From the NCBI RefSeq assembly GCF_000222485.1, contig NC_015914.1:6120001-6184000 (forward strand): DNA of 64,000 nucleotides, written 5' to 3'. The stretch is from Cyclobacterium marinum DSM 745. Its GTDB lineage: Bacteria > Bacteroidota > Bacteroidia > Cytophagales > Cyclobacteriaceae. The notes under the pieces are model-generated. The model worked only from the letters and a program-made list of their open reading frames with translations. It made no database searches and had not been told where the DNA came from. This document shows positions 1-8,323 of this stretch, in pieces; positions within the stretch are counted from its first letter, which is position 1; each line of letters starts with the position of its first letter. The position numbers and the translations under genes are program-made.

Positions 1-306
1 TGACAATTGGTTAGGGCTAAGGAGTTTGTCGAGATTCCTCTCCAAACCTCCCTGCCAGTCTATACTTCCCAAGTCTACATTAATGTTTTGGATCATTCTG
101 TCAGCAAATAAAATATCTGCTTTATAATAAGCCTTAAGCTTATCAAGCGCTTCAGCCAAGGCCACACTGTTTTGAGCCTCTGCTTTCGGTATTTCTGCCA
201 ACTGCCGAGAATTTAAGTTGTGGGCTTTGGCATCTGCAATCGGAACATGGTGCATAAAAATGCACAGTGCCCCAATCAAAAGTGAAAAGTGTAATTTTTT
301 TTTCAT
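1..306 (-). CDS. SusC/RagA-type TonB-dependent outer membrane receptor, N-terminal fragment (cut by window edge)
   Basis: Reading leftward from an ATG at 306 the frame stays open for 102 codons to the window edge. The product starts with a Lys-rich, hydrophobic signal peptide (residues about 1-27). It continues into what looks like an STN (secretin/TonB short N-terminal) domain, with the pattern LAEALDKLKAYYKADILFAD, where a short helix is followed by 'I.Y..' type strands. Full SusC proteins are about 1,000 residues or more, so roughly 90% lies outside the window. The gene follows a sigma factor and a FecR gene on the same strand, the usual trans-envelope signalling set. The STN domain is the part that would contact FecR. 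The SusC assignment rests on this context plus the STN-like segment, because plug and barrel are not visible. Confidence 0.72.
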   Translation of the reverse strand, partial: MKKKLHFSLLIGALCIFMHHVPIADAKAHNLNSRQLAEIPKAEAQNSVALAEALDKLKAYYKADILFADRMIQNINVDLGSIDWQGGLERNLDKLLSPNQLS

Positions 307-449
307 GTCAGATTCAGGGTTTTAATTATTAATATTGAGTGCTGCTTTCATTATTGTATTGTTCAAAATATTGGTTAACCATCTCTTTTTTAATCAACTA
401 AAACAACTTATGAGGGATCATTTTCAGCGTTTTGAAAGACATTGAGAAC

Positions 450-1445
450 CTACTTGGAATCATAAAATCTAAAAATATTCTCTCCTGCTTCTATAGATAC
501 TCCTAAAACCTGAGCTACCGCAGTAGCAAATTCCTCGGCATTTTCTGAGCGAAAGGAACCGGAAACTGTTAAACGATTAAGTGAGTCTTCGAGAATTTCC
601 ACATCGACACCATAATTATCCTTAATTAGGTCCGATATCTCAGCCAAACTTGTCTGATTAAAAACGTATCGGTATTCCTTCCAGGAAGCGAATTCTTCAA
701 TTGCCCTTACTTCCTTCAATTGCAAATCGCCATCAGGTTCCATGCGGGCTTTCTCTCCCGGTTTCAACATCACAGTTTCCCGACCTGAAGTATTGTGTTT
801 TATCAGCTCAATTTTTCCTGATTTTAAATGTACTTCAGTATTTTGACGACGGTTGTAAACAGTAAATTCCGTACCGTGAACCACCACATCTAGACCATTC
901 TTGGTTTGGACAATGAATTGATTGATGGGATCATGGGCAACATCAAAAGACGCTTCACCAGATAATTCCACTTGCCTTTGGTCAGAGAAATAGGGAAACC
1001 TAGCAGTTTTTAATTGGCTATTGGCATTTAAATAAACCACTGTGCCATCATTTAAAGCCAAAGTTGATAACTCTCCATAGCCTGTACGGTAAGTTTTCAC
1101 CCATACAAAGTCCAGTGCCCCGGAAAAAAATAGACCAATCAATACAATTGAGGCAACCATAAAGAGTTTATGTGCCGGCAGGTTAAACCTTATCTGCTGA
1201 GGAAAATTTTCTATTTTGTGAGGCTCACCATGATCTATTCTTTTATTAAAATCCAAAAATGCTTGCTCCACATTAGCCATGTATTGTAGGTTTTGTCTCT
1301 CCCATTCTTCCAAACAAGAATAAAACAATTCCTCATTTCTTGTGGATTCATTGATCCAATCATCAATCCACTTTTTTTGGATTACGGAGACTGATCCATT
1401 GAAGTATTTAATTAATAATTCCTTTATGGTTTCTATATCATGCAT
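450..1445 (-). CDS. FecR-family anti-sigma factor
   Basis: A 331-residue inner-membrane regulator that should hold the ECF sigma factor encoded just upstream and release it when the SusC-type receptor senses substrate. Residues 1-85 form the cytoplasmic N-terminal helical part, about 93-114 a single membrane helix, and about 118-215 the periplasmic FecR domain (LNDGTVVYLNANSQL, ELSGEASFDV, VHGTEFTVYN motifs). Residues about 262-331 form the DUF4974/STN-like C-terminal domain (TSLAEISDLIKDNYGVDVEI, VSGSFRSENAEEF). The start is the ATG at 1445. The gene lies 45 bases after the sigma gene and 143 bases before the receptor start, all on the minus strand. Domain order and length are normal for the family. 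Confidence 0.93.
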   Translation of the reverse strand: MHDIETIKELLIKYFNGSVSVIQKKWIDDWINESTRNEELFYSCLEEWERQNLQYMANVEQAFLDFNKRIDHGEPHKIENFPQQIRFNLPAHKLFMVASIVLIGLFFSGALDFVWVKTYRTGYGELSTLALNDGTVVYLNANSQLKTARFPYFSDQRQVELSGEASFDVAHDPINQFIVQTKNGLDVVVHGTEFTVYNRRQNTEVHLKSGKIELIKHNTSGRETVMLKPGEKARMEPDGDLQLKEVRAIEEFASWKEYRYVFNQTSLAEISDLIKDNYGVDVEILEDSLNRLTVSGSFRSENAEEFATAVAQVLGVSIEAGENIFRFYDSK

Positions 1446-1490
1446 TATAATTCGAGTTATTGGTTAGGTAAAGGCGGGGAATTTGAAAGT

Positions 1491-2156
1491 TCAATTAAAA
1501 AGTTGGGTAAACGTTATTAACCAAAGCAGCCATTTATCCCTTAGCAACTGGCGAATGGTAATTTTAGAACGATAAAGTTGTGTTTCTACAGTTCTGATCG
1601 AAAGCCCAATTTCTGTAGAAATTTCTTTCATTGTTTTCCCTTCAAATTGGAACAATAGGTAAATTTTCCTTCGCTGACCGGGAAGGGTTTCAATGGCTTT
1701 TTCAAAATCTTGGTAAAGCTCTTCGTATTCCGTAATGCTATCCGGCTCATAAGTTTCAGGAATCCTGGGCTCTGTAGCGAGACTCAACTCTCCCTTTCGT
1801 GCCAAATCATGCTTTAGATAATTATAACCTCGATTTCTTACCGACTGGAATAAATAGGAGCGAATGGAAGTGTTTACCTTCAAATAAAGCTTTTGATCAT
1901 AAAAATGAACCAAAAGGTCGGAAACCAAATCTTGTGCAACTTCTTTTGACCCAACAAAACGAACTGCATGCGAACAAAGTGGTTGGTAATAGCGTTGAAA
2001 AATCATTCCCATTCCTTTTTTGGGATCTTCTTTAAGGGCATGACTAATTAGCTGTTCATCATTCATCATTTCAGTTGAATGGGAAACCTTCGCTTCTTCT
2101 AAACTGATCGATGAAAGGAGCCTTTTACTACTTATAGAAATTTTGGGTTCTGGCAT
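1491..2156 (-). CDS. RNA polymerase ECF sigma factor (Bacteroidota sigma-70 family), partner of the FecR gene downstream
   Basis: A 221-residue extracytoplasmic-function sigma factor. Region 2 is visible at about residues 44-110 (FQRYYQPLCSHAVRF, AQDLVSDLLVHFYDQK, SIRSYLFQSVRNRGYNYLKH). Region 4 is at about 155-205 (IETLPGQRRKIYLLFQFEGKTMKEISTEIGLSIRTVETQLYRS, split over helices). There is no ECF anti-sigma domain in the protein itself. The start at 2156 gives about 29 extra residues before the usual beginning; methionines at 2069 and 2066 (MMNDEQLISHA) match the family start better and may be the real initiation site. The order sigma, FecR, SusC on one strand indicates regulation of the polysaccharide locus that continues off the left edge. 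Confidence 0.92.
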   Translation of the reverse strand: MPEPKISISSKRLLSSISLEEAKVSHSTEMMNDEQLISHALKEDPKKGMGMIFQRYYQPLCSHAVRFVGSKEVAQDLVSDLLVHFYDQKLYLKVNTSIRSYLFQSVRNRGYNYLKHDLARKGELSLATEPRIPETYEPDSITEYEELYQDFEKAIETLPGQRRKIYLLFQFEGKTMKEISTEIGLSIRTVETQLYRSKITIRQLLRDKWLLWLITFTQLFN

Positions 2157-2606
2157 TATGTTCGATGGTTTATATATTGCCCTTCACTTATTAAGACAAT
2201 TAACTACCCCTTCACTACTTACAAAGTAAAAAAAAATATTATTCGCTATTTGATTAATATTAACCAATGCAAACCTATTCATAAGACAATTACCTTATTG
2301 TTAATTTATGATTAAATAATTTTCTTGGAATTTTACACCTGTGACACAATTGATTTTTCGTACTATTAGGCTTTATGAATCCCCCATAATTGAAAAAATT
2401 TTTCATATGTAAAAGTAGGTTTAATCATAAATGAGTATTAACCTATCTCCAGTGAGCATGATAAAATAAATAGTATTAGAAACTTAAGGAAATGCACATT
2501 AATACCTAGGTTTAAACCTTTCCCCAGGGTTTCTATTAAATAGTTTTCACTAAAACCTTCCTTTTCCTGTTATGAAACCCGCATTGATTCGTCATATAAG
2601 TACAAG
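2157..2606. other. 450-base divergent intergenic region between two sigma-factor operons
   Basis: AT-rich stretch between the minus-strand sigma gene (start 2156) and the plus-strand sigma gene (start 2607), so promoters for both must lie here. The ten-base word AAGACAATTA occurs twice about 90 bases apart (near 2193 and 2283). I found no open frame with coding character, no convincing hairpin and no perfect TAnnTTTG element. Confidence 0.5.
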
Positions 2607-3122
2607 ATGAAAACAAAAGAATTTAAAGAAAGGGTAATTTCAATGTCTGACCGCTTGTACCCGATGGTCTCACGAATGTTAGGTAATGCTGCCAATGCAG
2701 AGGATGCCATACAAGAGATAATGATCAAGTTATGGGAGCGTCGAAGACAAATTAAAAACCATCCCAATCTTCCAGCATTTATTTTCTTGACGGCAAGGAA
2801 TTATTGCTTGGACGTGATTAAAAAGAAAAAACCTCCGGAAGATCAATATGATGCAAAAACCCAGTTACTGGCTTCGGAGCCTGAACATGATTCTTATGAA
2901 TGGCAGGAGCTTAAGCGCAATATAGCGGAGGTATTGGAAGGACTTCCTGAACAACAAAAGGAAGTCATGATCATGAGAGATTTAGACGGAATGGAATTTA
3001 TTGAAATTGCGGAATTGACAAAATTAAGAGTGGACCATATTAGGGTTCTTTTGTCCAGAGCGAGGCAACAAGTGGCGAAAGAACTCCAAAAAACATACAG
3101 CTATGGAAAAGGGGATATTTAA
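2607..3122 (+). CDS. RNA polymerase ECF sigma factor of a small three-gene operon
   Basis: A 171-residue sigma factor of normal ECF size. Region 2 spans about residues 10-75 (RLYPMVSRMLGNAANAEDAIQ, IMIKLWERRRQI, PAFIFLTARNYCLDVIKKK). Region 4 spans about 110-165 (LEGLPEQQKEVMIMRDLDGM, FIEIAELTKLRVDHIRVLLSRARQQVAKEL). The ATG at 2607 begins at the usual position. The last 20 bases overlap the next gene, whose start ATG at 3103 lies inside this frame, so the two proteins are translationally coupled. That is the common arrangement for a sigma factor and its regulator. The downstream partners are unusual: no FecR and no complete receptor. Confidence 0.93.
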   Translation: MKTKEFKERVISMSDRLYPMVSRMLGNAANAEDAIQEIMIKLWERRRQIKNHPNLPAFIFLTARNYCLDVIKKKKPPEDQYDAKTQLLASEPEHDSYEWQELKRNIAEVLEGLPEQQKEVMIMRDLDGMEFIEIAELTKLRVDHIRVLLSRARQQVAKELQKTYSYGKGDI

Positions 3123-3534
3123 AGAATTGATGAAAAAGTATGCTGCTGGACACAGTACACTTGAAGAAGAAGCATTTTTAATCAAAAATTTAACTGATAA
3201 AAAGTCATTAGAAACACAATGGCTAAGATATGTAAATGGGAAAAAGAAAATTCCAGCAGCAGATCTAAATGCTAAAGTTTTGGAAGCCATTAATAAAAAA
3301 GAAAAAAAGAGCCAAAGCCGAAAGCTTGTAGCTGGGTTTATGTCCATTGCTGCATCCCTTTTACTTTTACTGATTTTTTTTAGACCTGAACCGATTCCAG
3401 AAACCAAAAGCCTGGCAGAAAAAGAGGCATTACTAAAAAAGGCTTTGGCAATGTTTGATAATAACAGCATAAATAAAAAGAATAAAAAAGTGCTTTATGA
3501 AGATGATTTGATCATCATTTATTCTTCTAAATAA
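3103..3534 (+). CDS. Small single-pass membrane protein, putative anti-sigma factor
   Basis: A 143-residue protein without a domain I can name. Residues 1-70 are charged and probably helical and cytoplasmic (FKELMKKYAAGHSTLEEEAFL resembles the opening of anti-sigma proteins, where a short helix is followed by 'G..t..E...l'). Residues about 75-93 form one membrane helix, and 95-143 a short, charged outer tail ending in a hydrophobic strand (DDLIIIYSSK). The start overlaps the sigma gene by 20 bases. Size, topology and coupling fit a membrane-anchored anti-sigma factor. This is inference from context, since the sequence lacks FecR or zinc (ZAS) motifs. Confidence 0.7.
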   Translation: MEKGIFKELMKKYAAGHSTLEEEAFLIKNLTDKKSLETQWLRYVNGKKKIPAADLNAKVLEAINKKEKKSQSRKLVAGFMSIAASLLLLLIFFRPEPIPETKSLAEKEALLKKALAMFDNNSINKKNKKVLYEDDLIIIYSSK

Positions 3535-3567
3535 ATAAGTAAAATTTAACCTTTATAACAATTAACA

Positions 3568-4059
3568 ATGAAACACATACTATTAGTAATCGGAATAGCT
3601 CTAATCCCATTTTCTAGTATCTTGGCTCAGGAAACGAATGAAGCTGTCAAAAAGAAACTTGAAGTCACAATTAAAGAAAATGACAATCCTGATGTCTACA
3701 TTGACGGAATTAAATACAATCATGCTATAATTGATCTTTTGGATAAAGAAAAAATAGCAAGCATTAGTGTCCTAAAAGATGAAAAGGCCTTAGAAAGGTA
3801 TAATGCGCCCAATGGTGTCATTTTGATTGAAACCAAATCAAAAAAAGAGGATCAAGTTAAAATAAGATCCAAAGATGGATGGAATAATGAGGACCAACCG
3901 TTAATCATCATTGATGGAAACATAGCAAATAAAGGAGATCTTGAAAAACTTAAACCTGTGGACATAGGCTCCATAGATGTTTATAAAGGGGAAAATGCTA
4001 TAAAAAAGTACAATTCACCGAATGGTGCGATAATAGTAAATACAAAGGGAGCTAAGTAG
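3568..4059 (+). CDS. Secreted protein made of two tandem TonB-receptor-plug-like repeats
   Basis: A 163-residue protein with a signal peptide (about residues 1-20, ending SILAQ). The mature part is two copies of the same unit. Repeat A covers about 40-93 (DVYIDGIKY, IASISVLKDEKALERYNAPNGVILIETK). Repeat B covers about 110-163 (LIIIDGNIA, IGSIDVYKGENAIKKYNSPNGAIIVNTK). Each unit matches the core of the SusC/TonB plug domain: 'IDG', then 'I.SI.VLKd..A...Y...nGvI.I.TK'. No barrel follows. It sits 33 bases after the putative anti-sigma gene and is probably co-transcribed. Plug-like units also occur at the C-terminus of some Bacteroidota M56/BlaR1 peptidases, so a protein-protein role in the periplasm is plausible. 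The function is not known to me. Confidence 0.8.
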   Translation: MKHILLVIGIALIPFSSILAQETNEAVKKKLEVTIKENDNPDVYIDGIKYNHAIIDLLDKEKIASISVLKDEKALERYNAPNGVILIETKSKKEDQVKIRSKDGWNNEDQPLIIIDGNIANKGDLEKLKPVDIGSIDVYKGENAIKKYNSPNGAIIVNTKGAK

Positions 4060-4484
4060 GAGTAATACCGGTTTCAAAGCAGAAAATCGAGTTCTTTTAG
4101 TAAGTGAGGCTTTCCTTAACACCATTTCTCCATTGTAATCATTAAAGTAGGCCGTAATGGTCTGCTTTATTTTTTTTTTGCATTAATCATTTTAAAATTG
4201 TTGAAACAAAGAATTCAATTTTGTGTTCTATTGATATTTTTTTTTAGACGAATAGTGTTTTATTCTCTACCCTAAGTCAGTTTCAGATGTTAAGTGTAGC
4301 CAAAGCGCCATTGATCTTGAAAAAAATACTAATTTGGAATCTGTATGGGATTTATCTCAAGTACTTAATTAACCTGCTGATATTATTTCTTATTCGAACT
4401 TGAAGAGAAATAGTTTCGTTGTCAGCTAAATGGCTTGTGAAAACACCCATCATAAGTACCTATAAATTTTGAAGTAAAAGTATA
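4060..4484. other. 425-base intergenic region, no gene seen
   Basis: AT-rich, with long T runs near 4168-4180 and 4230-4245. The words AAAGCAGA (about 4076-4083) and TCTGCTTT (about 4161-4168, followed by a T run) are complementary but 77 bases apart, which is too far to call a terminator. No open frame with coding character. The promoter for the flavoprotein at 4485 should be in the last 100 bases but I cannot place it. Confidence 0.5.
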
Positions 4485-6053
4485 ATGAAGCCAAAGCAAA
4501 TTTTTATCGCCTCCTCAATAGTTGCCCTCTTATGTATTCCGGCAATCTATTTCTTCATGCCCTCAATTCTATGGATTTTATGGATAGTTGTACCCATAAT
4601 GGCAATTGGATTGGTTGACATCTTACAAACCAAACATACCATCAGGAGAAATTTTCCGGTTATTGGAAATTTCCGGTACCTTTTGGAGGATATTCGACCT
4701 GAAATCATGCAGTACTTTGTGGAAACAGATACAGAAGGAAGGCCTATCAACCGAATATACAGGTCACTGATTTACCAGAGAGCAAAAAAGGTCAATGACA
4801 CCACCCCTTTTGGCACCCAAATGGATGTATATGCCACCGGATATGAATGGATGGATCATTCCATTTATGCCAATAACCATGCAGATGTGCATCATGAATC
4901 CAGGGTTTTAGTAGGAGGAGAAGCTTGTTTAAAACCTTACTCAGCAAGTATTCTGAATATTTCTGCGATGAGTTTTGGTTCCTTAAGCAAAAACGCTGTT
5001 TTGGCGATGAATACCGGAGCAAAAATTGGAGGCTTCGCCCATAATACCGGAGAAGGAGGAATTAGCCCCTATCACTTGGAACCAGGTGGCGATTTAATTT
5101 GGCAAATTGGAACCGGGTATTTTGGCTGCAGGACTGAAGCTGGGAATTTTAGTGAAGAAAAATTTCAAAAAAATGCTACCCTTGATAATGTCAAAATGAT
5201 AGAGATAAAAATTTCTCAAGGGGCCAAACCTGGACATGGAGGCATTCTTCCAGCTGCCAAAAATACGGAAGAAATTGCTGCCATCAGGCATGTAAAACCA
5301 CACACCGATGTACATTCTCCACCCAAACATACTGCTTTTGAAGATGCTGAAGGATTGATGCACTTCATCCAAAAATTGAGGGATCTATCCGGAGGAAAAC
5401 CCGTTGGGTTTAAAATTTGTATTGGTAAAAAAAGCGAATTTATAGGGTTATGTGAGGCCATGGTGAATTTGGGCATCAAACCGGATTTTATTACCATTGA
5501 TGGTGGTGAAGGTGGGACCGGCGCCGCTCCTATTGAGTTTTCAAATTCCTTGGGTATGCCTTTAAAGGATGGGCTTTCCTTTGCAATAGATACCCTCAGG
5601 GGCTACGGATTAAAGAAAGACATTAGAGTAATAGCTTCAGGGAAAGTGTTAAGTGGTTTTGATATTGCCAGGTCAGTAGCCTTAGGAGCAGATATGGTCA
5701 ATAGTGCCCGAGCCATGATGATTGCTACCGGCTGTATCCAAGCCTTGGAATGCAATATCAATACCTGCCCAACCGGAGTGGCCACTCAGGACAAAAGCTT
5801 AATGAAGGGTTTGGTAGTAAAGGACAAAGCCCAAAGAGTGGCCAATTTTCACGAAGAGACGGTAAAAAGTTTCATTGAATTAATTGCAGCATCCGGAATA
5901 CGCAAAACTGAAAAACTCAATAGAGAGCATATCAACCGGAGAATCGGAATGAATCAGGTTTTAAAATACAATGAAATATATCCGGATATACCTGAAGGTG
6001 CCTATTTAAAAAATAGGAACAATGGGGTAAAAGAGAAAATGATTGAGAAATAA
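4485..6053 (+). CDS. FMN-binding glutamate synthase-family protein (YerD-like)
   Basis: A 522-residue protein matching the central/FMN region of the glutamate synthase large subunit, without the glutaminase and C-terminal beta-helix domains. A hydrophobic N-terminus (about residues 8-45) suggests a membrane anchor. The FMN-barrel motifs are present: SAMSFGSLSKNA, HNTGEGGISPYH, GAKPGHGGILP, TIDGGEGGTGAAP and the HSPP segment. Cysteines 417, 423 and 428 have the C-x5-C-x4-C spacing of the [3Fe-4S] site (CIQALECNINTC), followed by PTGVATQ. Without a glutaminase domain it cannot be a complete NADPH-GOGAT. Stand-alone members such as YerD in Bacillus have no settled reaction. It stands alone, with the next gene 79 bases on. 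Confidence 0.9.
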   Translation: MKPKQIFIASSIVALLCIPAIYFFMPSILWILWIVVPIMAIGLVDILQTKHTIRRNFPVIGNFRYLLEDIRPEIMQYFVETDTEGRPINRIYRSLIYQRAKKVNDTTPFGTQMDVYATGYEWMDHSIYANNHADVHHESRVLVGGEACLKPYSASILNISAMSFGSLSKNAVLAMNTGAKIGGFAHNTGEGGISPYHLEPGGDLIWQIGTGYFGCRTEAGNFSEEKFQKNATLDNVKMIEIKISQGAKPGHGGILPAAKNTEEIAAIRHVKPHTDVHSPPKHTAFEDAEGLMHFIQKLRDLSGGKPVGFKICIGKKSEFIGLCEAMVNLGIKPDFITIDGGEGGTGAAPIEFSNSLGMPLKDGLSFAIDTLRGYGLKKDIRVIASGKVLSGFDIARSVALGADMVNSARAMMIATGCIQALECNINTCPTGVATQDKSLMKGLVVKDKAQRVANFHEETVKSFIELIAASGIRKTEKLNREHINRRIGMNQVLKYNEIYPDIPEGAYLKNRNNGVKEKMIEK

Positions 6054-6132
6054 TAAGCGATTTTCACAGTTGCTTTTTATTTGAATTAGACAGAAAATAG
6101 TTAGTAATTGATGATCAAATTAAATCCTTATT

Positions 6133-7077
6133 ATGCAAACAATCATAGGTTCAGGTGGTGCCATAGGTACAGAATTAGCTAAAGCTTTGCTAGCTTACAC
6201 TCAACGAATAAGACTTGTCAGCAGAAATCCGAAAAAAGTAAATGATACAGATGAAATATTTTCTGCAGACGTCTTAGACAGCAATACCTTAAAAAAAGCA
6301 ATTCATGGATCTTCCATTGTATACGTTACAGTAGGGTTTACCTACAGTCATCAACAATGGGCTAATAAATGGATACCTTTTGTTAAAGACCTTATAAATA
6401 TTTGCTCAGAGAATAACTGTAAGCTGGTGTTTTTTGACAACGTCTATATGTACGACCCCAATTTTCTCAATGGAATGACCGAGGAAACGCAGGTAAACCC
6501 ATCAAGCAAGAAAGGGGTCATCAGGGCGGAAATTGCAAAAATGATTCTAGACGCGATAGCTGCAAAAAAATTAAAGGCTCTTATAGCCAGATCGGCTGAT
6601 TTCTATGGTCCTTCAATATCCAATAATAGTCTTCTTACTGAAACTGTTTTCAATCCCCTAAGTCGTGGAAAAAAAGCAAATTGGCTGGTGAGTGATCGTT
6701 TTTTGCACTCCTTCACTTATACTATTGATGCAGCTGTCGCCACAGCATTACTAGGCAACACAGAAGCGGCCTATGGAGAGGTTTGGCATTTACCAACTGC
6801 CTCAGCTCCTTATACAGGCAAACAGTGGATAGAACATATTGCAAAAGGATTAGGCACTAAACCAAAAATCCAACTGGCACCAAAATTCCTCATCAAGATT
6901 ATGGGGATATTTAACCCCATAATGCGTGAATCTGTAGAAATGCTTTATCAATATGACAGAGATTATGTATTTGACAGCAGTAAATTTGAAAAAGCTTTTG
7001 ATTTTACGCCCACACCCTATGAATTGGGTATAAATTATATTATTGAAACTGATTATAAGCAAGTTAAAAACCAATAG
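6133..7077 (+). CDS. NAD(P)-dependent epimerase/dehydratase-family protein
   Basis: A 314-residue extended-SDR-like protein. The N-terminal Rossmann motif is IGSGGAIGTELAKALL (residues about 4-19), close to GxxGxxG. Further features are a second-strand Arg (LVSRNPKKV) and VTVGFTY at the edge of the cofactor site. The family Tyr-x3-Lys is unclear: VYMYDPN is followed by a loop with SSKKGVIRAEI. RSADFYGP is typical of atypical SDRs related to NAD-dependent epimerases. Substrate unknown. It lies between unrelated housekeeping genes and shows no operon partner, since gaps on both sides exceed 75 bases. It may act on a nucleotide sugar or a small carbonyl, but the sequence does not decide. Confidence 0.82.
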   Translation: MQTIIGSGGAIGTELAKALLAYTQRIRLVSRNPKKVNDTDEIFSADVLDSNTLKKAIHGSSIVYVTVGFTYSHQQWANKWIPFVKDLINICSENNCKLVFFDNVYMYDPNFLNGMTEETQVNPSSKKGVIRAEIAKMILDAIAAKKLKALIARSADFYGPSISNNSLLTETVFNPLSRGKKANWLVSDRFLHSFTYTIDAAVATALLGNTEAAYGEVWHLPTASAPYTGKQWIEHIAKGLGTKPKIQLAPKFLIKIMGIFNPIMRESVEMLYQYDRDYVFDSSKFEKAFDFTPTPYELGINYIIETDYKQVKNQ

Positions 7078-7242
7078 CCAAGTCTACCTCAACTGACCAA
7101 TTCTACAAAATGGAGTTTTTAAGCAATAACTTCCAAAGTTAAATTTTTACCTTTTGGCATTATCTCAAAATTTTATATACAGCTTAATTTTGACGGTTAC
7201 AATAATTTGAACCTACAAATAAGTCCCACCGTAAACTATGCA

Positions 7243-7851
7243 ATGGAATTATTTGAAAGAGATATTGATCCTGAAAAGAACCTACTTCCGTTTGATGGAA
7301 TAGTAAATTATTATGGGAAAATTTTCGGACAAGAGCAGGCTAATAATTTTATGTCTATTTTGATGCAAACCATTGAATGGAAAAACGATGAAGCGATTAT
7401 TTTTGGTAAAAAAATCATCACTAAAAGGAAAGTGGCCTGGTATGGGTCGGAAGCCTTTGAATACACCTATTCTAAAACCACAAAATTAGCATTGCCATGG
7501 ACACCAGCCTTACTTGAATTAAAAGGTACCATAGAAAAGATTACGGGAGAAACTTTCAATTCCTGTCTTCTAAACCTTTACCACAATGGCAATGAAGGAA
7601 TGGCCTGGCACAGTGATGGAGAAAAAGACTTGAAAAAAAATGGAACAATTGCTTCATTGAGCTTTGGAGAAGAAAGGAAGTTTTCTTTTAAGCACAAGGA
7701 GACTAAAATTAAAAAAGAGTTAATTTTAGAAAATGGAAGCTTGTTATTAATGAAGGAGAATACCCAAACAAATTGGCTTCATCGCTTACCCCCTTCAAAA
7801 AAAATTATAAATCCAAGAATTAACCTGACTTTTAGAACAATAGTAAAATAA
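7243..7851 (+). CDS. AlkB-family 2-oxoglutarate/Fe(II) dioxygenase (DNA repair)
   Basis: An about 202-residue enzyme of the ALKBH2/3-like branch that removes alkyl groups from DNA bases by oxidative demethylation. The iron-binding HxD is in MAWHSDGEKD, the distal His in NWLHRLPP, and the 2-oxoglutarate-binding arginines are in NPRINLTFRT. The segment SLSFGEERKFSFKHK is the usual strand pair. I chose the ATG at 7243 (MELFERDIDP) because family members open with 'M(D/E)LF'. A TTG at 7207 in the same frame would add 12 residues with no family match. It is followed after 31 bases by a membrane-protein gene. No Ada-like regulator is adjacent. Confidence 0.92.
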   Translation: MELFERDIDPEKNLLPFDGIVNYYGKIFGQEQANNFMSILMQTIEWKNDEAIIFGKKIITKRKVAWYGSEAFEYTYSKTTKLALPWTPALLELKGTIEKITGETFNSCLLNLYHNGNEGMAWHSDGEKDLKKNGTIASLSFGEERKFSFKHKETKIKKELILENGSLLLMKENTQTNWLHRLPPSKKIINPRINLTFRTIVK

Positions 7852-7882
7852 AGCCCGATTAATCAAAATCAATAAGCCAAAC

Positions 7883-8296
7883 ATGAAGATTTTCCCCTCA
7901 AAAATAGGTCTTGAATTGGTCATCCCCATTGGTCTTTTATTTCTCGGAATTTCTTATAAAATGTATCTTGACGAAATTTGGTTGGGTTTAGGTGTTATGC
8001 TTTTGACCAGCATCTTCTTAGGCTATCTATTTACTTCCATAAAATATGGTATTGATACAAGCGACCTGCATATTTATGGGTGTTTTGGTACACATAAAAA
8101 AATTCCAATTAAGGAAATTATTAAAATCTCTGAAACCAATAATCCCATAAGTTCAGCAGCTGCGTCCATGGATCGATTGGAAATACATTATAATAAGTAC
8201 GATAGTGTACTTGTCTCTCCCAAAGACAAAAAAGAATTTCTCGCAAGGTTGCTAAAGCAAAATGATCAAATTAACATTAATTTCTGGAAAAAATAA
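7883..8296 (+). CDS. Membrane PH-domain protein (YyaB-like bacterial PH domain)
   Basis: A 137-residue protein with two membrane helices (about residues 10-27 and 31-51) followed by a cytoplasmic beta-rich domain. The pattern IPIKEIIKISETNNPISSAAASMDRLEIHYNKYD, then VLVSPKDKKEFLARL, matches the YyaB-like/bPH_6 group ('NP.sSpAlSlDRieI.Y.....v.iSPkdk..Fi'). Such proteins are widespread and without a defined reaction. It follows alkB by 31 bases and precedes the SMR transporter by 27 bases on the same strand, so the three may share a transcript, though no functional link is evident. Confidence 0.82.
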   Translation: MKIFPSKIGLELVIPIGLLFLGISYKMYLDEIWLGLGVMLLTSIFLGYLFTSIKYGIDTSDLHIYGCFGTHKKIPIKEIIKISETNNPISSAAASMDRLEIHYNKYDSVLVSPKDKKEFLARLLKQNDQININFWKK

Positions 8297-8323
8297 TTAA
8301 CAAATACCCATTATAAAAATCGA

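Noticed and set aside
4076..4168. AAAGCAGA and TCTGCTTT with a following T run as a terminator
   Set aside because: The arms are 77 bases apart; a stem of eight over such a loop is not credible as an intrinsic terminator.
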